Part shown: positions 9,614 to 19,116 of the stretch, piece by piece
Numbering within the stretch: the first letter of the stretch is position 1
Layout: every line of letters starts with the position of its first letter
Origin: Rhizobium rhododendri
GTDB taxonomy: Bacteria > Pseudomonadota > Alphaproteobacteria > Rhizobiales > Rhizobiaceae
Assembly (NCBI RefSeq): GCF_007000325.2
Contig: NZ_CP117268.1
Location: 744,001-808,000, forward strand
DNA: 64,000 bases
Reading direction: 5' to 3'
Notes under the pieces: model-generated
Database searches by the model: none
What the model was told of the DNA's origin: nothing
What the model saw: only the letters and a program-made list of their open reading frames with translations
Translations under genes and position numbers: made by a program

Positions 9614-9719
9614 GGTCAAGGTTTCTCCTGGGCGTTGAAAAGGCCGCACCCTTGGGTCGGTGTTGGCCCGATGGTTAAATTCTTGCAGGTCAAGTCACGG
9701 CCTCAGCCGGATCACTCCG

Positions 9720-10541
9720 TCATATGGATGTTGTGCCTCCCGGCCGCTCGCCGCGGGCAAGTCGCGCTTCGATGTCCGTGATGACCGGCATGAGATCGGC
9801 GACGGTATCGATCACGTAGTCGACACCGTGCGACGTCAGCGTTCGCGTTGCCTTTTCGCGCAGGGCATCGACATCGGCCTTCGTCATTGCTGCCAGTTCA
9901 GCGACCGTGACGCCGGCTTCGTTGCCGCTGAGGGCGACGCCGACCGTCCAGCATCCCGCTGCCACGCCCTCATCGATACCGACACCGGTATCGTCGATCT
10001 TGACGACGGCCGAGGCCGGCCAGACATTGAGGTCGATGAAGCAGCGATACATGTTCATCGGCGTCGGCCGGCCCTCCGGCAGGTCGCCCGCGCAGACGAG
10101 ATTGTCGGTCTCATAGCCCTGCGCCTTTGCCAGCGGCAAAAGCCGCTCCATGATCGAGCGCGTATATCCGGTGGTGGAGCCGATCTTCAGGCCCATGTCG
10201 CGCAAACGGGCCGCAATCTGTTGGGCGCCCGGAACGAGATCGGCGAACTTGTGAACGACCGCTTCGTTCATCGGCACGAAGACGGCGTAGATGCGGTCGA
10301 TATCGGCCTTCGTCGGCTCCGTGCCGTGCTTGTTCGCCCAGACTTGCCGGATGCGCGGCTGATCGAGCATGGCGGCAATATGATCCCATTTCGGCCGGCC
10401 CATCGGCTCCCTGGCCTCCACGACGCTGACCTCGATGTCGAATTTCGCAAAGGCCTCGACGAAGACGCCCATGGGCGCCCGCGATCCGAAGTCGATGACC
10501 GTACCGGCCCAATCGAACACTGCAGCCTTGAGGTGGGTCAC
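9720..10541 (-). CDS. phnX: Phosphonoacetaldehyde hydrolase (phosphonatase)
   Basis: This 273-residue HAD-superfamily enzyme hydrolyses phosphonoacetaldehyde to acetaldehyde and phosphate, cleaving the C-P bond. Visible features are the nucleophile motif VFDWAGTVIDFGS, the Schiff-base lysine region EPMGRPKWDHIAAM in the cap domain, and the acidic loop VVKIDDTGVGIDEG. Length is normal for the family. Translation starts at a GTG (10541) whose last bases form the stop of the upstream FAD oxidoreductase (4-base overlap), so the two enzymes should be made together. The usual partner PhnW (aminoethylphosphonate transaminase) is absent from the window. Confidence 0.93.
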   Translation of the reverse strand: MTHLKAAVFDWAGTVIDFGSRAPMGVFVEAFAKFDIEVSVVEAREPMGRPKWDHIAAMLDQPRIRQVWANKHGTEPTKADIDRIYAVFVPMNEAVVHKFADLVPGAQQIAARLRDMGLKIGSTTGYTRSIMERLLPLAKAQGYETDNLVCAGDLPEGRPTPMNMYRCFIDLNVWPASAVVKIDDTGVGIDEGVAAGCWTVGVALSGNEAGVTVAELAAMTKADVDALREKATRTLTSHGVDYVIDTVADLMPVITDIEARLARGERPGGTTSI

Positions 10542-11692
10542 GAGAGGACTCCGTGTTGTGAATGTGCCGATCCGTAGAGGTCCGCGATCACCTCCTCGCC
10601 AAGCGCGAATGCCGTGGATGCGCCGGTGCCGCCCGTCACAATGACCAGGCGAACGTTCGGTTGAGGAGCGTCGACCAGCACTGTCCTGTCTGCTGCGTGC
10701 GCATAGGAGCCTGTCCAGCGCTCGATGACCTTTCGGCCTGGCATGTCGAAGACGCGGTCGAATTCGTCGAGCATCAGGTCATCGAAGCGCGCGCTGCTGA
10801 AGGGCGCCGGGGCGTTGCCATAGACATGGGTGTCGCCGACGACGAGGGAGCCGTCAGCCGACTGGACGGCAATGAGGTGGATACCGGCCGCGCGCTTCTC
10901 GGCGTCTTCGAGATCCAGGCGGGCACCCAGGGCCTGGGCTTCGGGCAGGGCGGAGAAGCCTTCGTAGCGGGCAAGGCTGAGATCGGACATGACAGCCGCA
11001 CCGAGCGTCGCTGGTGTCGCAGGGGCTACACGCAGCATCTGTAGGGTGCAGACATCGAGCCCGTAGGCGGCGATCCGTTCGGGATAGAGGCCGGAGTAAT
11101 CGTCGCCTGGACAGACGACAACGGCATCTGCGCTGACCATGCCGCGACTGGTCTCGACGCCGTGGTCGCTCACCGCCCGGGCCGCCGTTCCCCAAAGGAA
11201 ATCGACGCCATACGCATTCTCGAGATGGGCTGCGACCTTGGCAACGGCCTCGCGGGATTCGACGCGCAGCTCATGCGGGCTGTGGAGGATCGCTTCGATC
11301 CCGTCCAAACGCAGCGACGGCACGATATCCAGCGCCTCCGCTTTGCCGATCATGCGACAATCCTCGCCCGTCGGCGTCGCCAGGAAAGCCTCGAGTACGG
11401 CAGCGGCCTCTGCGCGCCGGGCCGGCATGACAAGGCCGCGATGATGCACGGCGATGCCGGCCTGCACGACGAGGTCTTTCCAGATGTCGCGGCTTCGCAT
11501 CGCCCGCGCCCAGTGGGCGCCGGCCTGCTGCCCGGTAACCGTGACGAAGCCGAAATTGCGAATGGATGCGCCCACTGCGGCCGGGTTGCGCTCTATCACG
11601 ACAACTTTTCGGCCCTGTGCGGCAGCAGCCAAGGCTGCCCCAAGTCCTACAATTCCAGCGCCGACAACGGCAACGTCATACGAATAAGGCAC
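10538..11692 (-). CDS. FAD-dependent oxidoreductase linked to phosphonate catabolism (TIGR03364-like)
   Basis: This 384-residue protein belongs to the DAO-type amine oxidoreductase family. The N-terminal dinucleotide-binding motif is VVGAGIVGLGAALAAAAQG. The GTG at 11692 is chosen because AGGAG lies 6-7 bases upstream and the flavin motif then begins at about residue 7. Proteins of this type (TIGR03364/HpnW) are repeatedly found beside phosphonatase genes. Because no PhnW gene is present here, it is the best candidate for oxidising aminoethylphosphonate, or an N-methylated form of it, to phosphonoacetaldehyde for PhnX. That substrate is inferred. It is the first gene of the operon. Confidence 0.8.
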   Translation of the reverse strand: MPYSYDVAVVGAGIVGLGAALAAAAQGRKVVVIERNPAAVGASIRNFGFVTVTGQQAGAHWARAMRSRDIWKDLVVQAGIAVHHRGLVMPARRAEAAAVLEAFLATPTGEDCRMIGKAEALDIVPSLRLDGIEAILHSPHELRVESREAVAKVAAHLENAYGVDFLWGTAARAVSDHGVETSRGMVSADAVVVCPGDDYSGLYPERIAAYGLDVCTLQMLRVAPATPATLGAAVMSDLSLARYEGFSALPEAQALGARLDLEDAEKRAAGIHLIAVQSADGSLVVGDTHVYGNAPAPFSSARFDDLMLDEFDRVFDMPGRKVIERWTGSYAHAADRTVLVDAPQPNVRLVIVTGGTGASTAFALGEEVIADLYGSAHSQHGVLS

Positions 11693-12000
11693 ACACGGCT
11701 CCTTGAAAATCTCATTCGACCCGTCATCGTAAGCGCAGCGCCGGCACGGTTGCGCGATCACCGCGTACCGCAAGGCGCGCGATCTTGAAAAACAAAGGCC
11801 GCAAGCTGACTAAGTTTGATATTCGCTCGCCAGAAGCGGGTGGAGCGCTCTTCCGGGCGTCCGATCCCGCTCTGATCTGGCAGTGCACCCACGCTAGCCA
11901 GATTATGTGACAGTTTTAATAATGAGCAATATATATAGATATAACCTATAATTATATCATTCCCGTTTGTGTCTATTGAGCGCCGCTACCACGCACGCCT
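11693..12000 (-). promoter_or_regulatory. Upstream region of the phosphonate operon
   Basis: This 308-base gap separates the LysR gene from the FAD oxidoreductase gene; both are on the minus strand. It contains a strikingly AT-rich block at about 11920-11965, including the palindrome TATAATTATA and a run of alternating TA, in an otherwise GC-rich region. It is the expected place for the operon promoter and LysR binding. No exact -10/-35 pair can be assigned with confidence. Confidence 0.4.
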
Positions 12001-12927
12001 TCACAGTTTCGGGCGTGCGCGCTCCTGCGCACGGGGCGTTGCGCCGGATGCGACGAAACGATGCTGGGCGGCAATCTTGAGAAAGGCGGCGATTGCTAGG
12101 TGATCCGTGCAACTCGGCAGCGCGATGATATAGTGGCCGATATTGGCCGCGGCGTCGGACAGGAGGGCGATGTCAATATACTCGTCCTGTGACACCTCCC
12201 CTTCGATCGCCACGGCGAGACCCATGCCTGCTGCTGCCGCCGCATAGGCGACGTCGAGCGTTGCCACCTCGACCACGGGCTTGAGGATAACGCCATGTTG
12301 GGCTGCCAGCGCTTCTACCTTCATTCGGGTACCGGACGCACGGTTCCACAGGATCATGTCCTGCCTGTGCAGATCGGAAACGGCAATCGTGCCGGTTGAG
12401 AGCAGCGGATGGCCCTTTTTCCCATAGATGACGATGCCGCACCGGCGGAGTTCCAGATTTTCAAAGCGCGGATCGGGGCCCGCTTGCGAGACCGAGGCAA
12501 CATCCAGCTCGCCTTTGAAGACCGCAGCGGCAAGTTCCAGCGATGGTCCGCCACGCGTACTCAGCCGCATCTTCGGAAAGGCCTGCACGAAGGTGGCCAG
12601 TGCCGGCATGATCAGCCTGTGGGCGCTGAAGCCGATCGACAACTGTCCACCGACCAGGCGACCGCTGTCACCAAGGGCCCGATCGACCTCATCGACGCAA
12701 TTAAGCGCAACTCGGATTTTCGCAAGAAGCGCCTCCCCATCCGGAGTGACCCGTATCGCGTGACCTTCACGGATGAAAATACGTGAGCTGCAGAGATCCT
12801 GAAAAGCCTGAACTTGCGTTGAAACCGTGGGCTGACTGACACCCACCGCCGCAGCAGCGCGTGAAAAACTTCCGGTGCGAGCCAACGCATCGACGGCTCG
12901 CATCTGAGCCAATGTGACAGACGCCAT
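12001..12927 (-). CDS. LysR-family regulator of the phosphonate operon
   Basis: This 308-residue LysR protein has an N-terminal helix-turn-helix (GSFSRAAAAVGVSQPTVSTQVQAFQ, about residues 18-42) and a C-terminal substrate-binding domain starting near GGQLSIGFSAH. It lies immediately upstream of the phosphonate operon on the same strand, about 300 bases from the first structural gene. By analogy with LysR genes next to aminoethylphosphonate operons it probably activates the operon in response to the substrate or an intermediate. The inducer cannot be read from the sequence. Confidence 0.85.
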   Translation of the reverse strand: MASVTLAQMRAVDALARTGSFSRAAAAVGVSQPTVSTQVQAFQDLCSSRIFIREGHAIRVTPDGEALLAKIRVALNCVDEVDRALGDSGRLVGGQLSIGFSAHRLIMPALATFVQAFPKMRLSTRGGPSLELAAAVFKGELDVASVSQAGPDPRFENLELRRCGIVIYGKKGHPLLSTGTIAVSDLHRQDMILWNRASGTRMKVEALAAQHGVILKPVVEVATLDVAYAAAAAGMGLAVAIEGEVSQDEYIDIALLSDAAANIGHYIIALPSCTDHLAIAAFLKIAAQHRFVASGATPRAQERARPKL

Positions 12928-13202
12928 CGCAAGAACCCCTCAATATCGGCAAATGCCCGCGGCGTTTCCGGTGCTCGTTGGGGCGGGAACCTGAAGGTTA
13001 TCCATTATGACAATGTCGCTTACGTACCAGCTTTTAGATCTTTTCTTCAAGCGACTTATGCAATTTAACACAGTCCAAGGCGACCTCCACCAGTTGTGTT
13101 GGCGTCGTTTTTTAGTTAAACGCTAAGATTTATAGCATGCTAATATTATATGCCCCGTTCTCAATTTCGTTTGCGCAAGATGCGCGGTACCGTTCACGAA
13201 TG

Positions 13203-13237
13203 GGGTCGAGGCTGGCGTGCAGACGCAACCTCGACCC
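13203..13237. terminator. Hairpin downstream of cheW (possible terminator)
   Basis: GGGTCGAGG (13203-13211) pairs with CCTCGACCC (13229-13237), and inside the loop GCGT pairs with ACGC, giving a compact two-part hairpin. It lies about 20 bases past the stop of cheW on the minus strand. No T-run follows, so termination is possible rather than shown. The rest of 12928-13256 holds no gene; it is the upstream region of the LysR gene on one side and the cheW 3' flank on the other. Confidence 0.4.
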
Positions 13238-13256
13238 TGTACCATAAAGCTATGTA

Positions 13257-13727
13257 TCAGGCGGCCACCGACCACTGTTCGGGCTTATCCCGCACAAACA
13301 TCCGGTCGAGATTTAAAAAACAAACCATGTCTGCGCCCTGGACGATGATGCCATCGGAATAGTCGGCACCAATATCAGTGGCAGGAGGAACTGGCTGCAG
13401 AAGGTCGGCGGTTACGGTGAGAATGTCTGACACGGCATCCACCAACAGGCCAACAACACCGTTGCTGACCTCAGCAACGACAATGGCGCTGCGCTCGTTC
13501 GCCTGGGTACCGTCCATGCCCAGCTTGATGGCAAGCTCAACGATGGGAATGACGGTTCCCCTGAGGTTGATCACGCCGACGACCTCGTCTGGCGCCTGAG
13601 GCAGCGGCGTCACAGGTGCCCATCCGCGAATTTCGCGGATCGACGTGGTCCTGACTCAGAACTCCTGTCCGTGCAGCCGAAAGGCAAGGATCTCGAGAGA
13701 TGCGGGATTGGCTGAATTATTCGGCAT
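13257..13727 (-). pseudogene. cheW: cheW-like chemotaxis coupling protein with in-frame TGA
   Basis: The frame encodes a complete CheW domain of about 155 residues: an N-terminal part (NPASREILAFRLHGQEF), then GWAPVTPLPQAPDEVVGVI, NLRGTVIPIVELAIKLG and NGVVGLLVDAVSDIL. It is interrupted by one in-frame TGA at 13656-13658, after GQEF, where related CheW proteins usually have a small residue such as Cys. The ATG at 13727 overlaps the stop of the chemoreceptor gene (ATGA), so the two were translationally coupled. CheW normally links chemoreceptors to the kinase CheA. With the stop, only a 23-residue peptide, or a restart product lacking the first strand (GTG at 13613), could be made. Confidence 0.8.
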
Positions 13728-15694
13728 CAGAACTCCTCCCAGTTGTCGGCCTTTGCGGCCGCCTGCTGACTCACGGCCCGGACGAGTTGCGCCACCATCC
13801 GCCGTGCTGGCGAGGCAACCGGCCTGTGCTGTTCGCGGACGACAGTCGGCTTGCTTTGGGTCCGAGCGGCCTTCCCGAGGCCATTGCCTGAATTTCCCTG
13901 CGCGGAACCGATCTGAAACTGCGATATCAGATGGCGTAGGCGAACGGCTTCTGACGCCAGTGACGAGCTTGCGGCAGTCGATTGCTCGACCATCGCCGCA
14001 TTCTGCTGGGTCACTTGGTCCATCTGGTTGACCGCGATATTGACCTCGGAGAGACCGACAGACTGTTCTCGCGATGACAGGGCAATGGCATCCAGCTGGA
14101 CATTGATGGTGACGACGTGGCCTTCGATCGCCTTCAGAGCATCACCGGTCGCGCGCACCAGCGTCACACCGTTGCTGACTTCGCCAGCCGAGTTGCGGAT
14201 CAGTTCCTTGATTTCCTTAGCTGCCTGGGCCGAGCGTTGCGCCAGTTCACGCACTTCCTGGGCGACAACCGCAAATCCTTTGCCCGCTTCACCGGCCCGC
14301 GCCGCCTCGACGCCGGCATTCAACGCCAGAAGGTTGGTCTGGAAGGCGATTTCGTCGATCACGCCGATGATGTTCGAGATCCGGCTCGACGACTGTTCGA
14401 TGCGCTGCATGGCGTCCACAGCATTCGAAACCACCTCACCAGATTGACGGGCAGACTGTTTGGCCTCTATCGCCACGTGACGGGCTTCTTCGGCACGCTT
14501 GGAAGAGTTCACCACGTTCGTGGTGATCTGGTCGAGCGCTGCGGCCGTCTCCTCCAGGGAAGCTGCCTGCTGCTCGGTCCGCTTGGAGAGATCCTCGGCG
14601 GCCTGGCTGATTTCACGCGATCCGCTATCGATCGCGCCTGTGGCTTCGGCAACGGCGCCTAAGGTTTCAGAGAGTTGTACGACGGCTGCGTTAAAATCTC
14701 CGCGCAGGCTTTCAAAGTCAGAGGCGAAGGGCGTGCCGAGGCGAAAGTTGAGATCTCCGTTCGACAGGTGCTTCAAGCCGTCTGCCAGGCCGGATGTGGC
14801 TTCGGCCATCTCTTCTGCCCGCTTGCGGTCGAGATCAGCGACACGGGCCCGTTCCGCCTCGCTGGCGTTGCGAATGCTGACTGCCTCCTGCTCAAGCTCG
14901 CGGGAGCGCAGGCCATTTTCCTTGAAGACCTGGACGGCCTTAGCCATGCTGCCGACTTCATCCTTGCGGTCCGTTCCAGCCACATCGACGCTAAGATCGC
15001 CATCGGCGAGACGCTGCATCGTGTCTGCAATGCCGCGGATAGGCTTGACCAGCCAAGAACGGATTGCAACAAAGCCGATTGCGAGCACGATCAAAAGACC
15101 GGCGATAATGCCGCCGACGGTCACCGTTACCGTGTGGTAGGAGTCAATAGTCAACTCATCGCTCTTGTCGTTGGCGCCCTTGTTGACCTCCTCTACGATC
15201 TGCGAGAATTTCGGGGTGATGGCGCGGAACGACGACTGGCATTCATCGATGAAAGTCTTCTGCGCGCGCGCAGCACTTTCGTCCGAGCGGCTGGCGTTGC
15301 CAAGCGCGATGGTGTTCGCGCAAGTCGTGTCGAGAATGCGCAGGCCTTCCGCTTTTATGGCGCCAAGATCGGAGCGCTGTGGAGTCCCGGCGATTGCGGC
15401 ATCCATGAACTTTGCGAAGACGGCGCGCGAAGCCTCAAGTTCCTTGGCAGAACTCGCGGTATCCGCGTCGGTGCGCGCGATGGTCAGTTCGGCAATGGCA
15501 GTGCGCGCGCCTTGAAGAGTACGGTTCGCCCTGGCGAGCGCGATTGCTGCGGCTGCGTCGTTGGAGAGAAGATTGCTGTAGGACGTATCGATGCTTAGAA
15601 TACGCGTTCCGGCGTAGCCTGCAACTCCAAGCGCAAAGACGCCGAACAGCGCCATGATAGTTAAGAATTTTCCAACGATTGGTATGTTTTTCAT
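13727..15694 (-). CDS. Methyl-accepting chemotaxis protein
   Basis: This 655-residue chemoreceptor has a first membrane segment at about residues 9-31, a periplasmic helical ligand-binding region to about 185, a second membrane segment around [20 protein letters not shown], then a HAMP domain and a long cytoplasmic coiled coil. The hairpin tip is highly conserved ([20 protein letters not shown]). The protein ends in NWEEF, the C-terminal pentapeptide type that tethers methyltransferase CheR and esterase CheB. Its stop overlaps the start of cheW. No ligand can be predicted. No other che gene is in the window, so it must rely on signalling proteins encoded elsewhere. Confidence 0.95.
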   Translation of the reverse strand: MKNIPIVGKFLTIMALFGVFALGVAGYAGTRILSIDTSYSNLLSNDAAAAIALARANRTLQGARTAIAELTIARTDADTASSAKELEASRAVFAKFMDAAIAGTPQRSDLGAIKAEGLRILDTTCANTIALGNASRSDESAARAQKTFIDECQSSFRAITPKFSQIVEEVNKGANDKSDELTIDSYHTVTVTVGGIIAGLLIVLAIGFVAIRSWLVKPIRGIADTMQRLADGDLSVDVAGTDRKDEVGSMAKAVQVFKENGLRSRELEQEAVSIRNASEAERARVADLDRKRAEEMAEATSGLADGLKHLSNGDLNFRLGTPFASDFESLRGDFNAAVVQLSETLGAVAEATGAIDSGSREISQAAEDLSKRTEQQAASLEETAAALDQITTNVVNSSKRAEEARHVAIEAKQSARQSGEVVSNAVDAMQRIEQSSSRISNIIGVIDEIAFQTNLLALNAGVEAARAGEAGKGFAVVAQEVRELAQRSAQAAKEIKELIRNSAGEVSNGVTLVRATGDALKAIEGHVVTINVQLDAIALSSREQSVGLSEVNIAVNQMDQVTQQNAAMVEQSTAASSSLASEAVRLRHLISQFQIGSAQGNSGNGLGKAARTQSKPTVVREQHRPVASPARRMVAQLVRAVSQQAAAKADNWEEF

Positions 15695-16053
15695 AGACGT
15701 GATCCGGCGGGGGTTTAATTTTCGGACCCAAAAGTCTCGAGTGTGGATCTGGTTCCCGATGCCTTGTACCGGTGCTTAACAGCGAATGTACGGAGACGAT
15801 ACAAAGCTGCAAAATGCGCGTGTGTGAAATTGACGTCCGCTGTCTCGCCCTCGACAAAATCTATACCGATATGGAAAGAGCAATGGCAGAGGAAAGCGAA
15901 ACATGCGCCCCGAGTGTAGCTGCAGAAGTGGACGCGCAGACAGAGGCCAGATCTGATCAAGCGCATTTGCAATTGCCCCGCCGATTCAAACCTATTGAAA
16001 AGCAATGCGACAACTGTCACATTGTGCGCGACATCTGACGCAGGAGACGCACT
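15695..16053. other. Intergenic region between divergent genes
   Basis: This 359-base gap lies between the chemoreceptor (minus) and the ParS-like antitoxin gene (plus), so it should carry promoters for both. A plus-strand frame at 15772-16038 has no family resemblance and no ribosome-binding site and is not called. No palindrome long enough to name as an antitoxin operator was recognised. Confidence 0.35.
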
Positions 16054-16539
16054 ATGGTTATTGTGGCCCAAGGGGGTATTCAAGATGGAGCAAGTGGAGC
16101 ACTGCAAAAGGTGTCGGCCCTACTCGGCGGAACGCGTGTTTTATCGCGACGCCTAACCAGCGCGCTGGATGCCCATGAGCTGTTGCTCCACGGTTTGCCC
16201 GCATCGGCGGTCGATCACCTAGTAGGGAACTTGGTCTTTATCGGCAAAAGCCAATCCCTTGAGAAGGCCGTCGGCATGAGTTTGCGGACTTGGCAACGGC
16301 GCAAGGATGCGCCTTCAAAGCCGCTCAGCCAGGAACAAAGCGGACGGGCATGGAAGTTTGCTGAAATACTGGCAAAGGCGACTGATCTCCTGGGAACCCA
16401 GGGAGAGGCCGAGCAATGGCTTGAGCGTCCGGCAATCGGGCTGGACCAGCGTTGCCCGATCGACCTTTTGGGGACGCCCGCCGGTGTTGAGCTTGTCGAG
16501 GACTATCTCCAGCGGTTAGAATACGGCGTCTATGCATGA
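16054..16539 (+). CDS. ParS/Xre-MbcA type antitoxin (DUF2384)
   Basis: This 161-residue protein has the domain order of ParS-type antitoxins. The N-terminal half is helical and DNA-binding-like (GMSLRTWQRRKDAPSKPLSQEQS). The C-terminal toxin-binding DUF2384 part contains EAEQWLERPAIGLDQRCPIDLLGTPAGVELVEDYLQRL. The ATG at 16054 follows AGGAG at a spacing of 7. Its last codon overlaps the start of the RES toxin gene (ATGA), the usual antitoxin-first arrangement. It should neutralise the toxin by binding its active site and repress the shared promoter. Confidence 0.88.
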   Translation: MVIVAQGGIQDGASGALQKVSALLGGTRVLSRRLTSALDAHELLLHGLPASAVDHLVGNLVFIGKSQSLEKAVGMSLRTWQRRKDAPSKPLSQEQSGRAWKFAEILAKATDLLGTQGEAEQWLERPAIGLDQRCPIDLLGTPAGVELVEDYLQRLEYGVYA

Positions 16540-17042
16540 CGTTTTTGCCCATCTCGCTTGGAGGCTCCGAGCTAATCGCATGGCGGCTCGATCAGGCGGC
16601 GTTCGCATCGACGTGGGACAGCGGCGAAGGCGCATACCGGGTTGGTGGCCGGTGGAATAGTAGGGGCATTCGTGCGGTATACTGTTCCATCGACCCAGCT
16701 ACCGCAATCCTCGAGGTTGCAGTTCATAAGGGATTTCGAGCGCTCGATACCGTCCCACATGTCCTTACGGGTGCCGTTGTCACAGACGTCTCCGCGGTTC
16801 ACGTTGTTGAGCCCGCTGACATTCCGAATCCAAATTGGCTCCGGCCGGGTATTCCAAGCGCCGGTCAACAAGCATTTGGCGACGATCTTTTGCAACGGCA
16901 CCGATTTGTCGCCATCCCAAGCGCAGTCTCCTCTCATAGTTGGAACTTTATTTTCGTGGCAACCTTTGCCACGGGCTATTATGAGCCGAAATTTCAAGAG
17001 GCGTTCGCGCTCGACACGAGGCTACACCCACCCTCAGCATAA
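16536..17042 (+). CDS. RES-domain toxin (NAD+ phosphorylase type)
   Basis: This 168-residue RES-domain protein is named for conserved Arg, Glu and Ser residues. The arginine lies in AYRVGGRWNSRGIRAVYCS, the acidic residue in ATAILEVAVHKGF, and serine positions lie in the C-terminal half near SHSWNFIF. Known RES toxins (ParT, MbcT, Res) degrade or modify NAD+ or ADP-ribosylate a target, which stops growth when the antitoxin is lost. Start and stop overlap the antitoxin gene by 4 bases. Length is typical and the frame intact, so the module looks functional. Such pairs commonly stabilise plasmids. Confidence 0.88.
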   Translation: MTFLPISLGGSELIAWRLDQAAFASTWDSGEGAYRVGGRWNSRGIRAVYCSIDPATAILEVAVHKGFRALDTVPHVLTGAVVTDVSAVHVVEPADIPNPNWLRPGIPSAGQQAFGDDLLQRHRFVAIPSAVSSHSWNFIFVATFATGYYEPKFQEAFALDTRLHPPSA

Positions 17043-17116
17043 TCATTTTTGGCCTGAAACACTCTCGCCCTGGCATCATTTGCGCTATACAGCACGCAAA
17101 TTCACTTGGAGTATCT

Positions 17117-18994
17117 ATGATAGAAGCCGCATTGCCCGACGAGCCGAAACCGTCGGTGGAACTGACGCCTGAACAAGCCGAACAGGCGCGTCGCGCTTAT
17201 CTCCTCAAGCGTTTTTGGCGCAGTGCGCGCGGCTATTGGGGCCGTGATGGCGACAGGCTCGCATGGTTTTGCTCGATTGCACTTCTTTCTCTCATTGGCT
17301 TCAATGTCGCATTTCAATACGGGATTAACGTTTGGAACCGGAAACTTTTTGATGCGATCGAGCAGCGCAATGCCGGCCAGGTCTATTCCTTGGGCGCCTT
17401 GTTCCCTCCACTTGTGATTGGAAGTGTCTTTCTAGTTACCGTCCAAGTCTATGGGCGTATGCTGATGCAGCGCCGCTGGCGTTCCTGGCTGACAAAATCG
17501 CTCGTTGCACGGTGGCTCACCAATGGACGATACTACCAGCTCAACCTTATTGGCGGGGATCATCAGAACCCTGAAGCCCGCATTTCGGAAGATTTGCGTA
17601 TTGCAACCGAAGCGCCGGTGGATTTTACAGCCGGTGTGATTTCGGCCTTTGTCTCAGCATCGACCTTCATCGTCGTTCTTTGGTCGATCGGCGGGGCGTT
17701 GACGCTCCCGCTGTTCGGCGCCTACGTCACTATCCCGGGGTTCCTGGTCATTGCCGCAGTCGTTTACGCGACAATTACATCCAGTTCGATCGCGTTTATC
17801 GGTCGAAATTTCGTAAAAGTCTCAGAGGCAAAAAACCAGATCGAAGCGGAGTTTCGCTACACTCTGACCCGCGTTCGGGAAAATGGCGAGAGCATTGCCC
17901 TTCTCGGTGGCGAGGAGGAAGAGCGCAACGATCTGGACCGCACTTTCAAAAATGTTCGAGAGCAATGGCGACAGCTTGCGCGCCAACACATGCGCACAAC
18001 CCTTGTCTCGCAAGGGTCGATGTTGATTGCGCCAGTCGTGCCCGTTTTGCTATGCGCGCCGAAGTTTCTGGACGGCAGCATGTCTCTCGGGCAGGTCATG
18101 CAGGCGGCGTCAGCATTTACCATCGTCCAAGGTGCTTTCGGCTGGTTGGTCGATAACTACCCACGGCTTGCCGATTGGAATGCCTGCGCCCGTCGAGTGG
18201 CCTCATTAATGGTCTCCCTGGACGGACTTGAGCAGGCTGAGCAGAGTGAAGATGTTGGACGGATCAAACGCGGACAGACGCAAGGCGACACGATGCTTAG
18301 CCTGAATGATCTTTCGGTATCCCTCGGGGACGGTACCGCTGTGGTGAAGGAAACCCAGGTCGAGATAGAGCCAGGTGAACGCGTTCTCGTGTCTGGAGAG
18401 TCCGGCTCCGGCAAGAGTACCCTTGTTCGGGCCATCGCTGGTCTGTGGCCTTGGGGCGGGGGGAGCGTCAGATTCCGCGACAATATGGAATTTTTCATGC
18501 TCCCGCAGAAGCCCTATATCCCATCGGGAACCCTTCGTAGGGCTGTTGCCTATCCCAAAGCTGCAGACAACTGGACGGCTGATGACATTAATTCTGCCTT
18601 GGAGAAGGTTGGCCTTGGTCACCTGAGTGAGAAGATTGAGGAAGAAGCACCGTGGGATCACACCCTTTCAGGCGGTGAAAAACAGAGGCTGGCGTTCGCC
18701 CGTCTTCTCCTGAATAAACCTGATATCATCGTCCTTGATGAGGCAACGTCGGCGTTGGATGAGAAAACGCAGGACAAGATGATGCAGATGATGATCGATG
18801 AACTGCCGAATGCTACTGTGCTAAGCGTGGCCCACAGGGTGGAACTAGAGGCGTTCCACAGCCGTAAAATCACTCTGGAAAAACGGGAAGGGGGGGCTCG
18901 GCTTGTTAGCGATGTTGATCTGGCTCCGTTTGCCCGCAAAAGGTACGTAATATCAAACCTTCTCGCGCGACAGGGGAGGAGGCGAAAAATTTGA
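17117..18994 (+). CDS. BclA/YddA-type ABC exporter (SbmA/BacA-like membrane domain plus ATPase)
   Basis: This 625-residue fused half-transporter has about six membrane segments between residues 50 and 340 in an SbmA/BacA-like or peroxisomal-type membrane domain, including FNVAFQYGINVWNRKLFDAI and RWLTNGRYYQLNLIGGDHQNPEARI. The ATPase has Walker A SGESGSGKSTLV, signature LSGGEKQRLAFARLL and Walker B IIVLDEATSALDE. Members of this class transport antimicrobial or symbiotic peptides, vitamin B12 or very-long-chain lipids; in rhizobia the BclA type protects against plant peptides. Start ATG 17117 has GGAG just upstream. It follows the toxin gene by 74 bases but is probably unrelated to it. Confidence 0.88.
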   Translation: MIEAALPDEPKPSVELTPEQAEQARRAYLLKRFWRSARGYWGRDGDRLAWFCSIALLSLIGFNVAFQYGINVWNRKLFDAIEQRNAGQVYSLGALFPPLVIGSVFLVTVQVYGRMLMQRRWRSWLTKSLVARWLTNGRYYQLNLIGGDHQNPEARISEDLRIATEAPVDFTAGVISAFVSASTFIVVLWSIGGALTLPLFGAYVTIPGFLVIAAVVYATITSSSIAFIGRNFVKVSEAKNQIEAEFRYTLTRVRENGESIALLGGEEEERNDLDRTFKNVREQWRQLARQHMRTTLVSQGSMLIAPVVPVLLCAPKFLDGSMSLGQVMQAASAFTIVQGAFGWLVDNYPRLADWNACARRVASLMVSLDGLEQAEQSEDVGRIKRGQTQGDTMLSLNDLSVSLGDGTAVVKETQVEIEPGERVLVSGESGSGKSTLVRAIAGLWPWGGGSVRFRDNMEFFMLPQKPYIPSGTLRRAVAYPKAADNWTADDINSALEKVGLGHLSEKIEEEAPWDHTLSGGEKQRLAFARLLLNKPDIIVLDEATSALDEKTQDKMMQMMIDELPNATVLSVAHRVELEAFHSRKITLEKREGGARLVSDVDLAPFARKRYVISNLLARQGRRRKI

Positions 18995-19116
18995 CGAGTT
19001 CACACGGCATCACCATAAGCATTCTATGTTGATATTTTGGGGCACTTGCATTTTTGGCAGGTCGTCGACTTCAGCAATTTGCAGCAGGTCATCAGAACCA
19101 ACGCTAAAGACATAGC

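Noticed and set aside
13656..13658. Selenocysteine reading of the TGA in cheW
   Set aside because: CheW is not a redox enzyme and no selenocysteine insertion hairpin was recognised; a nonsense mutation or sequencing error is far more likely.
14675..15598. 307-codon plus-strand frame opposite the chemoreceptor
   Set aside because: It lies fully within the chemoreceptor gene on the other strand and has no recognisable domain.
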